A stretch of DNA of 64,000 nucleotides from JAEUPI01 sp963814435. Its GTDB lineage: Bacteria > Pseudomonadota > Gammaproteobacteria > Burkholderiales > Burkholderiaceae_C. Positions 37,941 through 49,242 of the stretch are shown here, piece by piece. The stretch's first letter is position 1. Every line of letters begins with the position of its first letter. The position numbers and the translations under genes were made by a program. The stretch lies in contig CAWFCV010000010.1 of assembly GCA_963814435.1 (NCBI GenBank), positions 124,001 to 188,000 on the forward strand, written 5' to 3'. The notes beneath the pieces are model-generated. The model was not told where the DNA came from and ran no database searches. It saw only the letters and a list, made by a program, of their open reading frames with translations.

Positions 37941-39281
37941 TCAGCCGCGGAACGGATGCCGCAGCACGATCGTGTGCTCGCGATCCGGCCCGGTGGAGAC
38001 CATGTCGATCGGCGTGTCGATCAGGCTCTGCACCCGCTCCAGGTAGCGCTGCGCATTGCGCGGCAGGTCGTCCCAGCGCGTGGCGCCGGCGCTGCTGTCG
38101 CTCCAGCCCGGCAGCGTCTCGTAGCAAGGCTCGCAGGCTGCGATCTCGTCGGCATCCAGCGGCAGGATGTCGAGCTCGCGGCCGCCGAACCGGTACCCCG
38201 TGCAGACCTGGATCTGCGGCAAGCCATCGAGCACGTCGAGCTTGGTGAAGCAAAGGCCCGACACACCGTTGATGATCATCGAGCGTTTCAGCGCCGCCGC
38301 GTCGAGCCAGCCGCAGCGGCGCGCCCGGCCGGTGACCGTGCCCCGCTCCTGACCGACGGTGGACAGGTGGTGGCCCACTGTGCCCGGCGCATCGATCGGC
38401 AGCTCGGTCGGGAAGGGCCCGCCGCCCACGCGCGTGGTGTAGGCCTTGGTGATGCCCAGGATGTAGTGCAGCATCTGCGGCCCGACGCCCGAGCCCGCCG
38501 CCGCATTGCCGGCGACGCAATTGCTGGAGGTCACGTACGGATAGGTGCCGTGGTCGATGTCCAGCAGCGTGCCCTGCGCGCCTTCGAACAACAGGTTCTG
38601 CCCCGCCAGGTGGGCGCGGTGGATGCGGTAGCCCACGTCGGCCATCATTGGCGTGAGCTGCACCGCAGCCTGCATCGCCTGGTCGAGGATCGGTTGCATC
38701 TCCAGCGGCTTGGACCGCAGCATGCCGCCGAGGGCTTCGTTGTGCAGTTCCATCAGCTCGCGCAGCTTGGCCTCGAAACGCTGCGGGTGCTTCAGATCCT
38801 GCACCCGCAGCGCCCGGCGCGCCACCTTGTCCTCGTAGGCGGGGCCGATGCCCTTGCCGGTGGTGCCGATCTTGCCGGTGCCGTGGCTCTCGCGACGAGC
38901 CTCGCGGGCGGCGTCGACGGCCACGTGGAACGGCAGGATCAGCGGGCAGGATTCGCTCAGGTACAGGCGCGAGCGCACGTCGACGCCGGCCACCTCCAGC
39001 CGGGCCATCTCGCCCAGCAGGTGGCTCGGGTCGACCACCACGCCGTTGCCGATGTAGCAATCCACGCCCGCGCGCATCACGCCCGACGGGACCAGCTGCA
39101 GCGCGGTCTTGACACCCTTGATCACGAGCGTATGGCCGGCGTTGTGCCCACCCTGGAAGCGCACCACGCCCTGGGCATGGTCGGTCAGCCAGTCGACGAC
39201 CTTGCCCTTGCCCTCGTCGCCCCATTGCGTGCCCACCACAACCACATTGCGCCCGCGCGCGATCGATTGGTCTCGTGTCAT
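37941..39281 (-). CDS. purA: Adenylosuccinate synthetase
   Basis: 446 residues. GTP-dependent first step from IMP to AMP. P-loop VVVVGTQWGDEGKGKVVDWL, then GGHNAGHT, GTTGKGIGPAYEDK, and the GTP base-binding region. Start at 39281, whose ATG overlaps the hisZ stop (ATGA). First gene of the train without frameshifts that extends to ndk. Confidence 0.98.
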   Translation of the reverse strand: MTRDQSIARGRNVVVVGTQWGDEGKGKVVDWLTDHAQGVVRFQGGHNAGHTLVIKGVKTALQLVPSGVMRAGVDCYIGNGVVVDPSHLLGEMARLEVAGVDVRSRLYLSESCPLILPFHVAVDAAREARRESHGTGKIGTTGKGIGPAYEDKVARRALRVQDLKHPQRFEAKLRELMELHNEALGGMLRSKPLEMQPILDQAMQAAVQLTPMMADVGYRIHRAHLAGQNLLFEGAQGTLLDIDHGTYPYVTSSNCVAGNAAAGSGVGPQMLHYILGITKAYTTRVGGGPFPTELPIDAPGTVGHHLSTVGQERGTVTGRARRCGWLDAAALKRSMIINGVSGLCFTKLDVLDGLPQIQVCTGYRFGGRELDILPLDADEIAACEPCYETLPGWSDSSAGATRWDDLPRNAQRYLERVQSLIDTPIDMVSTGPDREHTIVLRHPFRG

Positions 39282-40483
39282 GTCGATTGAGATTCGTTGC
39301 TCGGAATTGCGACCAGTGCACGCTCGACCCACTGTCCGCCGGTCGCGACCAGTTCGCGGTCGCAATCGAATTCCTGCGCCTCGTGCTCGTGCCCGGGCAG
39401 GATGCACACCACCGTTTCGCCTTGGCCGCGCAGCCGGCGGATCGCGGCACGCAGGGCCGGGTCTTCGCCCCAGGGCGCGCGCACCGCGGCGCGCGGTGGC
39501 ATCGGCTTGACCCAGCCGGCCAAGGCCTTCAGATCGAGGCTGAAGCCCACCGCCGGCCGGTTGCGCCCGAACACCGCACCAACCTCGTCATAGCGCCCGC
39601 CGCGCACCACCGCGTCGCCCGCGCCAGAGGCATACACCGCGAAGCGCGCGCCGCTGTAATAGGCGTAGCCACTCAGGTCGGCCAGATCGAAACCGACGCG
39701 CACCGCCGGATGCGCGCCCTGCACATGACGCGCCAGCCAATCCAGGTCGTCGAGTGCGCTGCGGATCAGCGCGCGGTCGGGCAACATCGAGCGCGCGCGC
39801 TCGAGCACCGACTCGTCGCCGTACAGATTCACCAGCGCCGCCAGTGCGTCGCGTGTGGCCGTGGGAAACGACGCCGACAGCGCGGCGAGTGCGGCCGTGT
39901 CCTTCGCGGCCAGCGCCGACACCACCGCCTGCAGACGTTCGCCGTCGGCCGACACGCCGGCCAGCACACCGCGCACGATGCGGGCATCGGCCAGATCCAG
40001 CAACAGGCCGTCGAGCCCGGCAGCCATCAGGCCGTCGAGCGCAAGCTCCTGCACCTCGAGGTCGGCCTCCAGTCCGCCGTGGCCATAGATCTCTGCCCCC
40101 AGCTGCAGCGGCTCGCGGGTGGCGTGCGGCGCACCGGGGCGCGTGTGCAGCACCGGGCCGCAATAACAAAGGCGCGACACACCGGCGCGATTGAGCAGGT
40201 GCGCATCGATGCGTGCCACCTGCGGCGTGGTGTCGGCCCGGATGCCCAGCGAACGACCGCTCAGCTGGTCCACCAGCTTGAAGGTGCGAAGGTCCAGCTC
40301 ACGGCCGGTGCCCGACAACAGCGATTCCAGGTGCTCCATCAGCGGCGGCATCACCAGCTCGAAGCCGTAGCTGCGCGCCATGTCCAGCAGCGTGCGTCTC
40401 AGCTCCTCGATGCGCCGGGCCTCCGAGGGCAAGACATCGGCAATGTGCTCGGGCAACAGCCAAGCGGAGGACATGAAAGACAC
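39278..40483 (-). CDS. hisZ: ATP phosphoribosyltransferase regulatory subunit
   Basis: 401 residues, a histidyl-tRNA synthetase paralogue that activates short-form HisG. It has the class II core (PEHIADVLPSEARRIEELRR, RADTTPQVARIDAHLL, YYSGARFAVYASGAG, GGRYDEVGAVFGRNRPAVGF) but lacks the C-terminal anticodon-binding domain of HisS. The true HisS is encoded at 47889-49175. An alternative start is 40474. Confidence 0.94.
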   Translation of the reverse strand: MSFMSSAWLLPEHIADVLPSEARRIEELRRTLLDMARSYGFELVMPPLMEHLESLLSGTGRELDLRTFKLVDQLSGRSLGIRADTTPQVARIDAHLLNRAGVSRLCYCGPVLHTRPGAPHATREPLQLGAEIYGHGGLEADLEVQELALDGLMAAGLDGLLLDLADARIVRGVLAGVSADGERLQAVVSALAAKDTAALAALSASFPTATRDALAALVNLYGDESVLERARSMLPDRALIRSALDDLDWLARHVQGAHPAVRVGFDLADLSGYAYYSGARFAVYASGAGDAVVRGGRYDEVGAVFGRNRPAVGFSLDLKALAGWVKPMPPRAAVRAPWGEDPALRAAIRRLRGQGETVVCILPGHEHEAQEFDCDRELVATGGQWVERALVAIPSNESQST

Positions 40484-40558
40484 CGGGGGATCAAAACCGG
40501 CATTGTACGGGTCGGTCGGCCAGCGACCACCCTGCCTGCGACCGCCATGTCCTGCGCG

Positions 40559-40747
40559 TCAGCGCCAGAACACCACCAGCAGCAGCAAGCCCACCAGCAT
40601 GCTCGACAGTCCCAGAAAGCGGATCTGTCCGTCGCTCATGCGCATCGCGCGCTCGAACACCTCGCGCCAGGTGCTCGGGCTCAGAAACGGCAGCAGGCCC
40701 TCGACCACCAGCATCAAGGCCACCGCGCCGATCAGGAAGTCGGACAT
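40559..40747 (-). CDS. DUF2065 small inner-membrane protein
   Basis: 62 residues with two predicted membrane segments (about residues 3-20 and 44-61), matching DUF2065. It commonly lies beside hflC in proteobacteria; the function is unknown. 19 bases after hflC and 75 bases before hisZ. Confidence 0.8.
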   Translation of the reverse strand: MSDFLIGAVALMLVVEGLLPFLSPSTWREVFERAMRMSDGQIRFLGLSSMLVGLLLLVVFWR

Positions 40748-40766
40748 GCCGTCGCGCGCCGCCGCG

Positions 40767-41660
40767 CTAGCGCTTCGGTGCCGGCGTGGAGGTTGTCGGC
40801 GTGCCGCGCATGGCCTTGAAGAACTCGCTGGACGGGTCCACCACCATCACGTCGGAACGATTGCGGAAGCTCGCGCGGTAGGCCTCCAGGCTGCGATAGA
40901 ACTGCGCGAATTGCGCGTCGCGGCCGAACGCATCGGCGTACAGCGCCGACGCCTTGGCGTCGCCCTCGCCCTTGAGTTTCTGCGAATCGCGGTAGGCCTC
41001 GGCAATGATCACCTCGCGCTGCTTGTCGGCATCGGCACGGATGCGCTCGGCGTCGGCTGCGCCCTGCGAGCGCAGCTCGTTGGCCACCTGCTGGCGCTCG
41101 GACTGCATGCGCCGGTACACCGAGTCGGTGATGTCGGCGACGAAATCGACCCGCTTGATGCGAACGTCGACCAGCTCGATGCCGAACGATTTCGCCTCGT
41201 CGGCGAGACGACTGCGCACATCCTGCATCACCTTGTCGCGCTCGCCGGCCAGCATGCTGCGCACCGTCCGCTTGGTGACCTCTTCGTTGAAGGCCGCCTG
41301 AACCACCTGGGTCAGACGGCTCTCGACGTTGCGCATGTCGGTGCCGTTGTTGCGGATGAACTGGCGCGGCTCGACGATGCGCCACTTGACCAGCCAGTCG
41401 ATCACCAGGCTCTTCTTCTCGGCGGTGAAGATCGGCCGCGTCTCGGTGCTGTCCAGCGTCTGGATGCGCTTGTCCAGAAACACGACGTTCTGGAACGGCG
41501 GCGGCAGCTTGGCCTTCAGGCCGGGTTCGATGATCACTTCCTTGATCTCGCCCAGCGCGTACACGACACCCATCGACTTCTGGTCGACGATGAACAGCGT
41601 GGAGCTCGCGATCATCAACAGGATCAGCGCGCCAGCGACGTACAACCCAATTCGGTTCAT
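40767..41660 (-). CDS. hflC: HflC, FtsH-regulating SPFH protein
   Basis: 297 residues. One N-terminal membrane anchor (about residues 5-25) and a periplasmic SPFH/band-7 domain (QKSMGVVYALGEIKEV). With HflK it forms a large cage around the FtsH protease and modulates its substrates. A short Pro/Thr tail. 20 bases after hflK. Confidence 0.95.
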   Translation of the reverse strand: MNRIGLYVAGALILLMIASSTLFIVDQKSMGVVYALGEIKEVIIEPGLKAKLPPPFQNVVFLDKRIQTLDSTETRPIFTAEKKSLVIDWLVKWRIVEPRQFIRNNGTDMRNVESRLTQVVQAAFNEEVTKRTVRSMLAGERDKVMQDVRSRLADEAKSFGIELVDVRIKRVDFVADITDSVYRRMQSERQQVANELRSQGAADAERIRADADKQREVIIAEAYRDSQKLKGEGDAKASALYADAFGRDAQFAQFYRSLEAYRASFRNRSDVMVVDPSSEFFKAMRGTPTTSTPAPKR

Positions 41661-41680
41661 GGTTCCTTCCTCCCGGACGA

Positions 41681-43008
41681 CTAGCGGCCTTCGCGGTCGC
41701 GGCTGCGCGCGCCGTCACGCGAGCGCGGGTCGACCGCGGCGGCCGGGCCAGGTGCCGGCACGGCGGGTGGCCCGTCGGTGCCGGCATTGGGTGTGCCCAT
41801 CGTCGACGTGGCGCCGGTGCCGGACGCCTGCTGGATCAGCCGGTCCAGCGGCAGGTACAGCAGGTTCGAGCCATTGCGGCTCTCGACCATGATCTTGCTG
41901 ACGTTGGAGTACACCTGCTGCATGGTTTCCAGATACAGGCGGTCGCGCGTCACCACGGGTGCGCGCTGGTACTCGGTGAGGATCGAGCGAAATCGCTGCG
42001 CGTCGCCGTCGGCCTGCGCGATGACCCGCTGCCGATAACCCTCGGCCTCCTCGCGCAGGCGCGCGGCCGTGCCGCGCGCCTTGGGCACGACATCGCTGGC
42101 ATAGGCCTGGCCTTCATTCTTCAGCCGGTCGCGGTCGGCGCCGGCCTTGACGGCATCGTTGAACGCGGCTTGCACCTGCTCGGGCACCTGCACGTGCTGC
42201 ACGTTCACATTGACGACCAGGATGCCCGCGTTCAGGCGGTCGAGCTGAGCCTGGATCGACTTCACCAGATCGGTGGACAGCGCCTCGCGCTGCTCGTACA
42301 GCACCGAGTCGACCTTGCTGCGGCCGACGATCTCGCGCACCGCACTCTCGGCGGCCTGCTCGACCGCCGAGTCCGGGTCGCGGTTCTCGAAGATATAGGC
42401 CCGCGCATCCTTCAGGCGATACTGGACCGTGAAGCGGATGTCGACGATGTTCTCGTCCTGCGTCAGCATCGACGAGTCGCGCAGGCCGGTGGCCTGGACG
42501 ACGGTGTTGCGCCCGACGTCGCGCGAGCGCAGCTGCGTCACCGGTACGGTCTCGTGCGACTGGAACGGATACGGGAAGCGCCACTGGAAGCCGGCGTCGG
42601 CGGTATAGCTGTACTTGCCGAACGTGCTGACCACCGCCTGGTGACCCTCCTGCACGATGAAGAAGCCGCTGCCAGCCCAGACCACGACGATGACCAGCCC
42701 GATCAGGCCGGCGCCGATGCCGGCGCTCTTCATGTCCGGCTGGAACGACGGACCACCCCCCGGCTCGGGATCCGGCCGGCGCCCGCCGCCCTTGCCGCCG
42801 AACAAGCCGCCGAGCTTGCGGTTGAAATCGCGCCAGAGTTCATCCAGATCCGGCGGCCCGTCACCCCGGCCGGCCATTGCGATGCCGCGGCCGGGCCGTG
42901 TGCGCGACAGCGCCGCACGCCACAGCGCCGCAGCGGCGCGCCAGGCGTCGCGTGCGCGCTGCGCCAAGGTCGGTGGATTGTCCAAGAATGCCGTCGATGG
43001 GCGCATGC

Positions 43009-43012
<4 letters not shown>
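41681..43012 (-). CDS. hflK: HflK, FtsH-regulating SPFH protein
   Basis: 443 residues. A cytoplasmic Gly-rich N-terminus with LDELWRDFNRKLGGLFGGKG, one membrane segment (about residues 96-118), then an SPFH domain (GHQAVVSTFGKYSYT) and a low-complexity Pro/Arg tail. Partner of HflC. Its ATG overlaps the hflX stop by 4 bases. Confidence 0.95.
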
Positions 43013-44235
<1,223 letters not shown>

Positions 44236-44284
44236 GTTAGCGAGACAGCCGGTGGGGTCGGGCGCGAGTCGATCCGCACGGCGC

Positions 44285-44527
44285 TCACGTCGCCTCGCCG
44301 TTCTCGTTGGTATGGAAGTTGACCGGCCGGCCGGGCACGACGGTCGAGATGGCGTGCTTGTAGACCATCTGAGTAACCGTATTGCGCAGGAGCACGACGT
44401 ACTGGTCGAACGACTCGATGTGCCCCTGCAGCTTGATGCCGTTGACGAGGTAGATCGAGACCGGAACGTGTTCCTTGCGCAGCAGGTTCAGGAACGGGTC
44501 TTGTAGGAGCTGCCCTTTGTTGCTCAC
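44285..44527 (-). CDS. hfq: RNA chaperone Hfq
   Basis: 80 residues, Sm fold. MSNKGQLLQDPFLNLLRKEH, then VSIYLVNGIKLQGHIESFDQ and YKHAISTVVP with a short C-terminal tail. Forms a hexamer that pairs small RNAs with mRNAs. The tail is much shorter than in enterobacteria, usual for betaproteobacteria. Confidence 0.98.
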   Translation of the reverse strand: MSNKGQLLQDPFLNLLRKEHVPVSIYLVNGIKLQGHIESFDQYVVLLRNTVTQMVYKHAISTVVPGRPVNFHTNENGEAT

Positions 44528-44654
44528 GATATTCTCCGTGTTGTAGGTCGATTGAGTGCCACGTTATCACACGCGGCTCGTCGGCACCCGGACGAGCGTC
44601 AATCCTGCGCCAGCGGGATGGACCCGTTCGGCGCGAAAAGGTTCGCCTGACGCG

Positions 44655-45989
44655 TCAACGGTTGCTGTCGAACGGGTTTCGCGAAGTCTTCAGCTCGATG
44701 CGCAGCGGCGTGCCCACGAGCTTGAAATGGGCCCGGACCCGGCCCTCCAGGTAGCGTTTGTACGCGTCGGTGACATGTTCCAACGCATTGCCGTGGATCA
44801 CCACGATCGGCGGATTCATCCCACCTTGGTGCGCGTAACGAAGCTTGGGCCTGAAATGGCCCGCCCGCTTCGGTGCCTGGTGCGTCACCGCGTCGAGCAC
44901 CAGGCGGGTCAGCACCGGCGTGGGCAGCTTGGCGTTGGCCGAGGCGTGCGCCTGCGCGATCGCCTTCCACAGCGGCGCCAGCCCCTGGCGCTTGCGCGCC
45001 GAGATCCGCAACACCTCGGCGTAGCGCAGAAAGGCCAGTCGCTGCGCCAGCGAGCGCTCCAGCATCTCGCGCTGGTAGCTGTCCACGGCGTCCCACTTGT
45101 TCAGGGCGATCACCACCGCACGGCCGCTCTCCAGGATGTAGCCCGCGATGTGGGCGTCCTGGTCGCTGACGCCTTGAGTCGCGTCGAGCAGCAACACCAC
45201 CACATGGGCATCGGCGATGGCCTGCAGCGTCTTCACCACCGAGAACTTCTCGATCGCCTCGAACACGCGCCCCTTGCGACGCAGCCCCGCGGTGTCGATC
45301 AGCTCGAACCGCTGCCCCTGACGCTCGAACGGCACGTGGATCGCATCGCGGGTCGTGCCCGGCTGGTCGAATGCCACCAGCCGCTCCTCGCCGAGCCAGG
45401 TGTTGATCAGCGTGCTCTTGCCGACGTTGGGCCGGCCGGCCACGGCCAGACGGATCGGCTTGTCGGGGCCGACACCGGCGTCGTCGGCAACGTCGAACTC
45501 GAAGCCTTCGAGCGCGGCCTCGACCAGGCTGCGGATGCCTTGACCATGTGCGGCCGACACAGCATGCGGCTCACCCATGCCGAGCTCATGAAACTCGCCC
45601 AGCGCGGGCGAGTCGGCCATGCCCTCGGCCTTGTTCGCCGCCAGCACGACCCGTTTGTTGGCCTGGCGCAGGTAGCGCGCGATGTCGTGGTCCTGCGCCG
45701 ACAACCCGGCGCGGACGTCGACCACGAACAGCACCGCGTCGGCCTCGGCCACGGCCTGCTGGGTCTGCTTGGCCATCTCGCGCACGATGCCGGTGGTGCT
45801 GTCGGGTTCGAAGCCGCCGGTATCGATGACGATGAATTCGCGCCCGTCGGACCTTGCGTCGCCATAGTGGCGGTCGCGGGTCAGCCCGGCAAAGTCGGCC
45901 ACGATCGCATCGCGGCTCTTGGTGAGCCTGTTGAACAGCGTCGACTTGCCGACGTTGGGCCGGCCGACGATGGCGACCACGGGTTTCAT
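44655..45989 (-). CDS. der: Ribosome-assembly GTPase Der (EngA)
   Basis: 444 residues with two tandem GTPase domains (P-loops GRPNVGKSTLFNRLT near residue 8 and GRPNVGKSTLINTWL near residue 188) and a C-terminal KH-like domain. Needed for 50S assembly. Between bamB and hfq, its usual place in this order. Confidence 0.97.
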   Translation of the reverse strand: MKPVVAIVGRPNVGKSTLFNRLTKSRDAIVADFAGLTRDRHYGDARSDGREFIVIDTGGFEPDSTTGIVREMAKQTQQAVAEADAVLFVVDVRAGLSAQDHDIARYLRQANKRVVLAANKAEGMADSPALGEFHELGMGEPHAVSAAHGQGIRSLVEAALEGFEFDVADDAGVGPDKPIRLAVAGRPNVGKSTLINTWLGEERLVAFDQPGTTRDAIHVPFERQGQRFELIDTAGLRRKGRVFEAIEKFSVVKTLQAIADAHVVVLLLDATQGVSDQDAHIAGYILESGRAVVIALNKWDAVDSYQREMLERSLAQRLAFLRYAEVLRISARKRQGLAPLWKAIAQAHASANAKLPTPVLTRLVLDAVTHQAPKRAGHFRPKLRYAHQGGMNPPIVVIHGNALEHVTDAYKRYLEGRVRAHFKLVGTPLRIELKTSRNPFDSNR

Positions 45990-46059
45990 GATGCCGTGGG
46001 CTCGACAGGTCGCGCGCGCACCGCCCCGACGTGTTCACTCGGTGACGGCGCCCGCCGGT

Positions 46060-47172
46060 TCATTCGGGCCGGAACGCGAACAGCCCGCCACTGCGCGTGA
46101 CCACCAGGATCGTCGTGCCCGCGGCCGTGGGCCTGCCGACCACTTGCGAGCCGTCGGTGGGCAAACGCAGCAAGGCCTGGCCGCTGTCGCGAGCCAGGAA
46201 GTGCACCTGTCCCTCGCTGTCGCCGAACACCACCGTCGGCCCGACGACCAGAGGCCCGCTCAGGCCGCGATACAGGTACTTCTCGTTGGTCCACGCGATG
46301 TCGCCGGTGCCGGACTTCCAGGCCGTGATGCGGTCGCTGGCATCCGCGCCGAACAGCAGCTCCGCGTCGCCGCCGATGGCTTGCACGCCACCGACGTTGC
46401 GGCTCCAGCGCAGCCTGGGTGTGGCCTCGAGTTCCGCACAACCCACCGCCGACTGGAACGCCCGCGCGCACAGGCTGTCGCCCAGCCGGACCGCAGGCCC
46501 GACCAGGTCGGCCAGACGCTCGACTTCGTTGGTGCCGCGCGGGTTGGCCAGCGGCACCTCCCAGCGCACCGTGCCGCGCAATGGATCCACGCCGGTGAGC
46601 AGCGGGCCCTGACCGACCACCAGCGTGTCGCGATGGGCCGTCAGCACACCAGGCTGCGACAGCGTCAGCGCGTCGCCGGGCCGCTGCAGCAGCCACAACG
46701 CACGCCCGTCGAGCGCGTCGAACGCCTGCACCGCGCGGTCGACGCCCATCACGAACACCCGCTCGCCCGCCACCAGCGGCGGTGTCGTGGTCAGCGAGTT
46801 CAGTCGTTTGCGCCAGCGTTCGGTGCCGCGCTCCAGCACCACGAGCTCGTTGCCGCGCGTCACCACCGCCGCGAACCGGCCATCGCTGCCGACGCCCGCC
46901 GACAGCCGCGCACCGACGCTGCCGCGCCACTGTTCGCGTCCATCGATCGCCGTGAAGGCGGCCACGGTGCCCTCGCTGCCGGCCACGACGAAGGTGCCGT
47001 CGCGCACGGTCACGCCGAGTGGGAACTGCACCGCATCGAGCCGGGCGCTCCAGACCAGGCGACCGGCGATCTTGGGTTCCAGCGGCTCCAGGGCGGTCGG
47101 TTTCGGCTTCTCGCTGGCGCAGGCGGCCAGCATCAAGGCCAGACACCAGCCCAGGGCTCGTCGCCCGATCAT
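46060..47172 (-). CDS. bamB: BAM-complex lipoprotein BamB
   Basis: 370 residues. Lipoprotein signal with lipobox LAAC (Cys about residue 18). An eight-bladed beta propeller of PQQ-like repeats, with WRGSVGARLSAGVGSDGRFA and WEVPLANPRGTNEVERLADL. Binds BamA POTRA domains. Its ATG overlaps the yfgM stop (ATGA). Confidence 0.93.
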   Translation of the reverse strand: MIGRRALGWCLALMLAACASEKPKPTALEPLEPKIAGRLVWSARLDAVQFPLGVTVRDGTFVVAGSEGTVAAFTAIDGREQWRGSVGARLSAGVGSDGRFAAVVTRGNELVVLERGTERWRKRLNSLTTTPPLVAGERVFVMGVDRAVQAFDALDGRALWLLQRPGDALTLSQPGVLTAHRDTLVVGQGPLLTGVDPLRGTVRWEVPLANPRGTNEVERLADLVGPAVRLGDSLCARAFQSAVGCAELEATPRLRWSRNVGGVQAIGGDAELLFGADASDRITAWKSGTGDIAWTNEKYLYRGLSGPLVVGPTVVFGDSEGQVHFLARDSGQALLRLPTDGSQVVGRPTAAGTTILVVTRSGGLFAFRPE

Positions 47173-47849
47173 GGGCTGCCCGCGGGCGCCGACGCGGCGA
47201 CCGCCTTGGCCGGCGCTGCACCGAGCGCGGTGAGCTTGGCATCGACCAGGCGCCGGTACTCCAGCTTTTCGTCCATGGCCTTCCAGGCCGACTGGTAAGC
47301 CGCCTTGGCCTCATCCATCTTGCCCTGCGCCAGCAGCACGTCGCCGCGTCGGTCGGCCGCCAGCGCCGAGAACGGCCCGGATTCGACGGCGTCGAGCTGT
47401 TTCAGCGCCTCGTCGTACTGCTTGCCGTCGAGCAACACGCCCGCCAAGCGCAGCCGCGCCATCGTGCGGTATTCACCCTCGACCGCATGGTCGATCACCC
47501 AGGCCAGCGCGGCACGCGCCTCGTCGGTCTTGCCCTTTTCGTATTGCACCTTGGCGGCCAGCATGCCGCCCTGCTGCGCGAACGCCGTGCCGGCGTAGCG
47601 GTCCTTCAGGTCGGCAAACACGCGTGCGGTCTTGTCGGCATCCCCGGCCTGCGCCGCGCGATCGAGTTCGTCGAACATCGCGCCGGCCTTCTGTGCCTGA
47701 TCGCGCTGCCACCACTGCCAGCCGTTCAGGCCGGCGTAGACGGCCAGCGCGGCCACCAGCGCCCAGGTGATCAGGTTGCCGTACTGCTTCCAGAACGCCT
47801 TGAGCGCGTCAACTTGCTCCTGCTCTTGCAGGTCCAGATGTGTGGCCAT
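47169..47849 (-). CDS. yfgM: YfgM-like TPR membrane protein
   Basis: 226 residues. Short cytoplasmic N-terminus (LDLQEQEQVDALKAFWKQYG), one membrane segment about residues 26-45, and a periplasmic TPR-like helical domain. In E. coli YfgM works with PpiD at the Sec translocon and RcsB. Between hisS and bamB as in most betaproteobacteria. Confidence 0.87.
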   Translation of the reverse strand: MATHLDLQEQEQVDALKAFWKQYGNLITWALVAALAVYAGLNGWQWWQRDQAQKAGAMFDELDRAAQAGDADKTARVFADLKDRYAGTAFAQQGGMLAAKVQYEKGKTDEARAALAWVIDHAVEGEYRTMARLRLAGVLLDGKQYDEALKQLDAVESGPFSALAADRRGDVLLAQGKMDEAKAAYQSAWKAMDEKLEYRRLVDAKLTALGAAPAKAVAASAPAGSP

Positions 47850-47888
47850 GGGGGTCGGTCGATCGAGTGTGAAAGCGCGAAGCGCGGA

Positions 47889-49175
47889 TTATGCGTTGCG
47901 CAACTCGTGCGCCCAGTCGCCCGGGCTCGCCAGCGGTCGCAGCACCTGCTGGCCGGCGGCGTCGCGCAGCGCTTTCACGGCCACCATGCCCTGCGCCGCT
48001 TCGGCGGCGCCGAACACCAGCGCAAAGCGCGCGCCGCTGCCGTCGGCGCGACGAAACTGCGACTTCATGCTGCCAGGACCGTCCTTGCCGGCGGCGTGCA
48101 GCACCACGCACAGGCCCAGCGCGCGCAGGGCCTCGGCCACCGCGGTCGCGCTGGCCATGGCCGCGGCGTCGGGCACGATGGCGTAGGCGTCGGGTGCGAC
48201 CTCGGGCACCGCGACGGCGGCCTCCTGCAGCGCGTCGAGCACCCGCTCGATGCCCATGCCCCAGCCGACCGCCGGGGCGGGCTTGCCACCGATCATCTCG
48301 ATCAGGCCGTCGTAGCGCCCGCCGCCGCACAAGGTGCCCTGCGCGCCCAGCCGGTCGCTGATCCACTCGAACACGGTCAGGTTGTAGTAGTCCATGCCGC
48401 GCACCAGGCGCGGGTTGATGCGGTACGGCTGCCCCACGGCGTCCAGTGCGGCACGCACGCGGGCCAGGTGATCCAGCGACGCGTCGCCGAGGAAGTCCAT
48501 CAGCTTGGGCGCCGCCTCGATGATCGGCTGCATCGCCGCGTGCTTGCTGTCGAGGATGCGCAACGGGTTGGTGTGCAGCCGGCGCCTGGCGTCCGCGTCG
48601 AGCCGGTCGGCATGGGCCTCGAAGTGCGCGATCAGTGCCACACGATGCGCCTGGCGCTCGTGCAGCTGGCCCAGGCTGTTGAGTTCGAGCCGCACGTCGG
48701 TCAGCCCGAGATCGCGCCACAGGCTGCGTGCCATCAGGATGACCTCGGCGTCCACGTCCGGGCCGGGATAGCCGAGGGCCTCGACGCCGACCTGGTGGAA
48801 CTGCCGATAACGGCCGCGCTGCGGCTTCTCGTGGCGGAACATCGGCCCGATGTAGAACAGCCGCTTGCCACCTTCGTAGAGCAGCGAATGCTCGATCGCC
48901 GCCCGCACCACGCCCGCGGTGGCCTCGGGCCGCAGCGTGAGCGCGTCGCCGTTCATCGAGTCGACGAAGGAGTACATCTCCTTCTCGACGATGTCGGTCA
49001 CCTCGCCGAGGCCACGCACGAACAGCGCGGTCGGCTCGACGATCGGCGTGCGCACGTTCAGGTAGCCGTAACGCCGCATCAGTGCGCGCACGGTGTCCTC
49101 GAACCATTCCCAGCTCGCCGAATCGGGCGGCAGGATGTCGTTCATGCCTTTCACGGCTTGCAGCGGTTCGGCCAT
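47889..49175 (-). CDS. hisS: Histidyl-tRNA synthetase
   Basis: 428 residues, class II synthetase. Motif 1 region (KGMNDILPPDSASWEW), motif 2 FYIGPMFRHEKPQRGRYRQF, His-specific TLCGGGRYDGL and motif 3 GWGMGIERVLDAL, plus the anticodon-binding domain. Start at 49175; upstream in-frame sequence to 49307 is not conserved. Confidence 0.97.
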   Translation of the reverse strand: MAEPLQAVKGMNDILPPDSASWEWFEDTVRALMRRYGYLNVRTPIVEPTALFVRGLGEVTDIVEKEMYSFVDSMNGDALTLRPEATAGVVRAAIEHSLLYEGGKRLFYIGPMFRHEKPQRGRYRQFHQVGVEALGYPGPDVDAEVILMARSLWRDLGLTDVRLELNSLGQLHERQAHRVALIAHFEAHADRLDADARRRLHTNPLRILDSKHAAMQPIIEAAPKLMDFLGDASLDHLARVRAALDAVGQPYRINPRLVRGMDYYNLTVFEWISDRLGAQGTLCGGGRYDGLIEMIGGKPAPAVGWGMGIERVLDALQEAAVAVPEVAPDAYAIVPDAAAMASATAVAEALRALGLCVVLHAAGKDGPGSMKSQFRRADGSGARFALVFGAAEAAQGMVAVKALRDAAGQQVLRPLASPGDWAHELRNA

Positions 49176-49204
49176 ACGAGCGGATCGTGGGTTTGGTTCG
49201 AATC

Positions 49205-49229
49205 GATTCCGCGGCAACGGCGCGGAATC
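49205..49229. other. Perfect hairpin between ispG and hisS
   Basis: GATTCCGCG (49205-49213) and CGCGGAATC (49221-49229) flank a 7-base loop in the 67-base gap. No T-run follows on either strand; possibly an mRNA processing or stability element. Confidence 0.5.
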
Positions 49230-49242
49230 CGCGGGCAATGCG

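Noticed and set aside
39278..40483. A second histidyl-tRNA synthetase
   Set aside because: The C-terminal anticodon-binding domain is missing and the gene lies beside purA, the usual place of hisZ.
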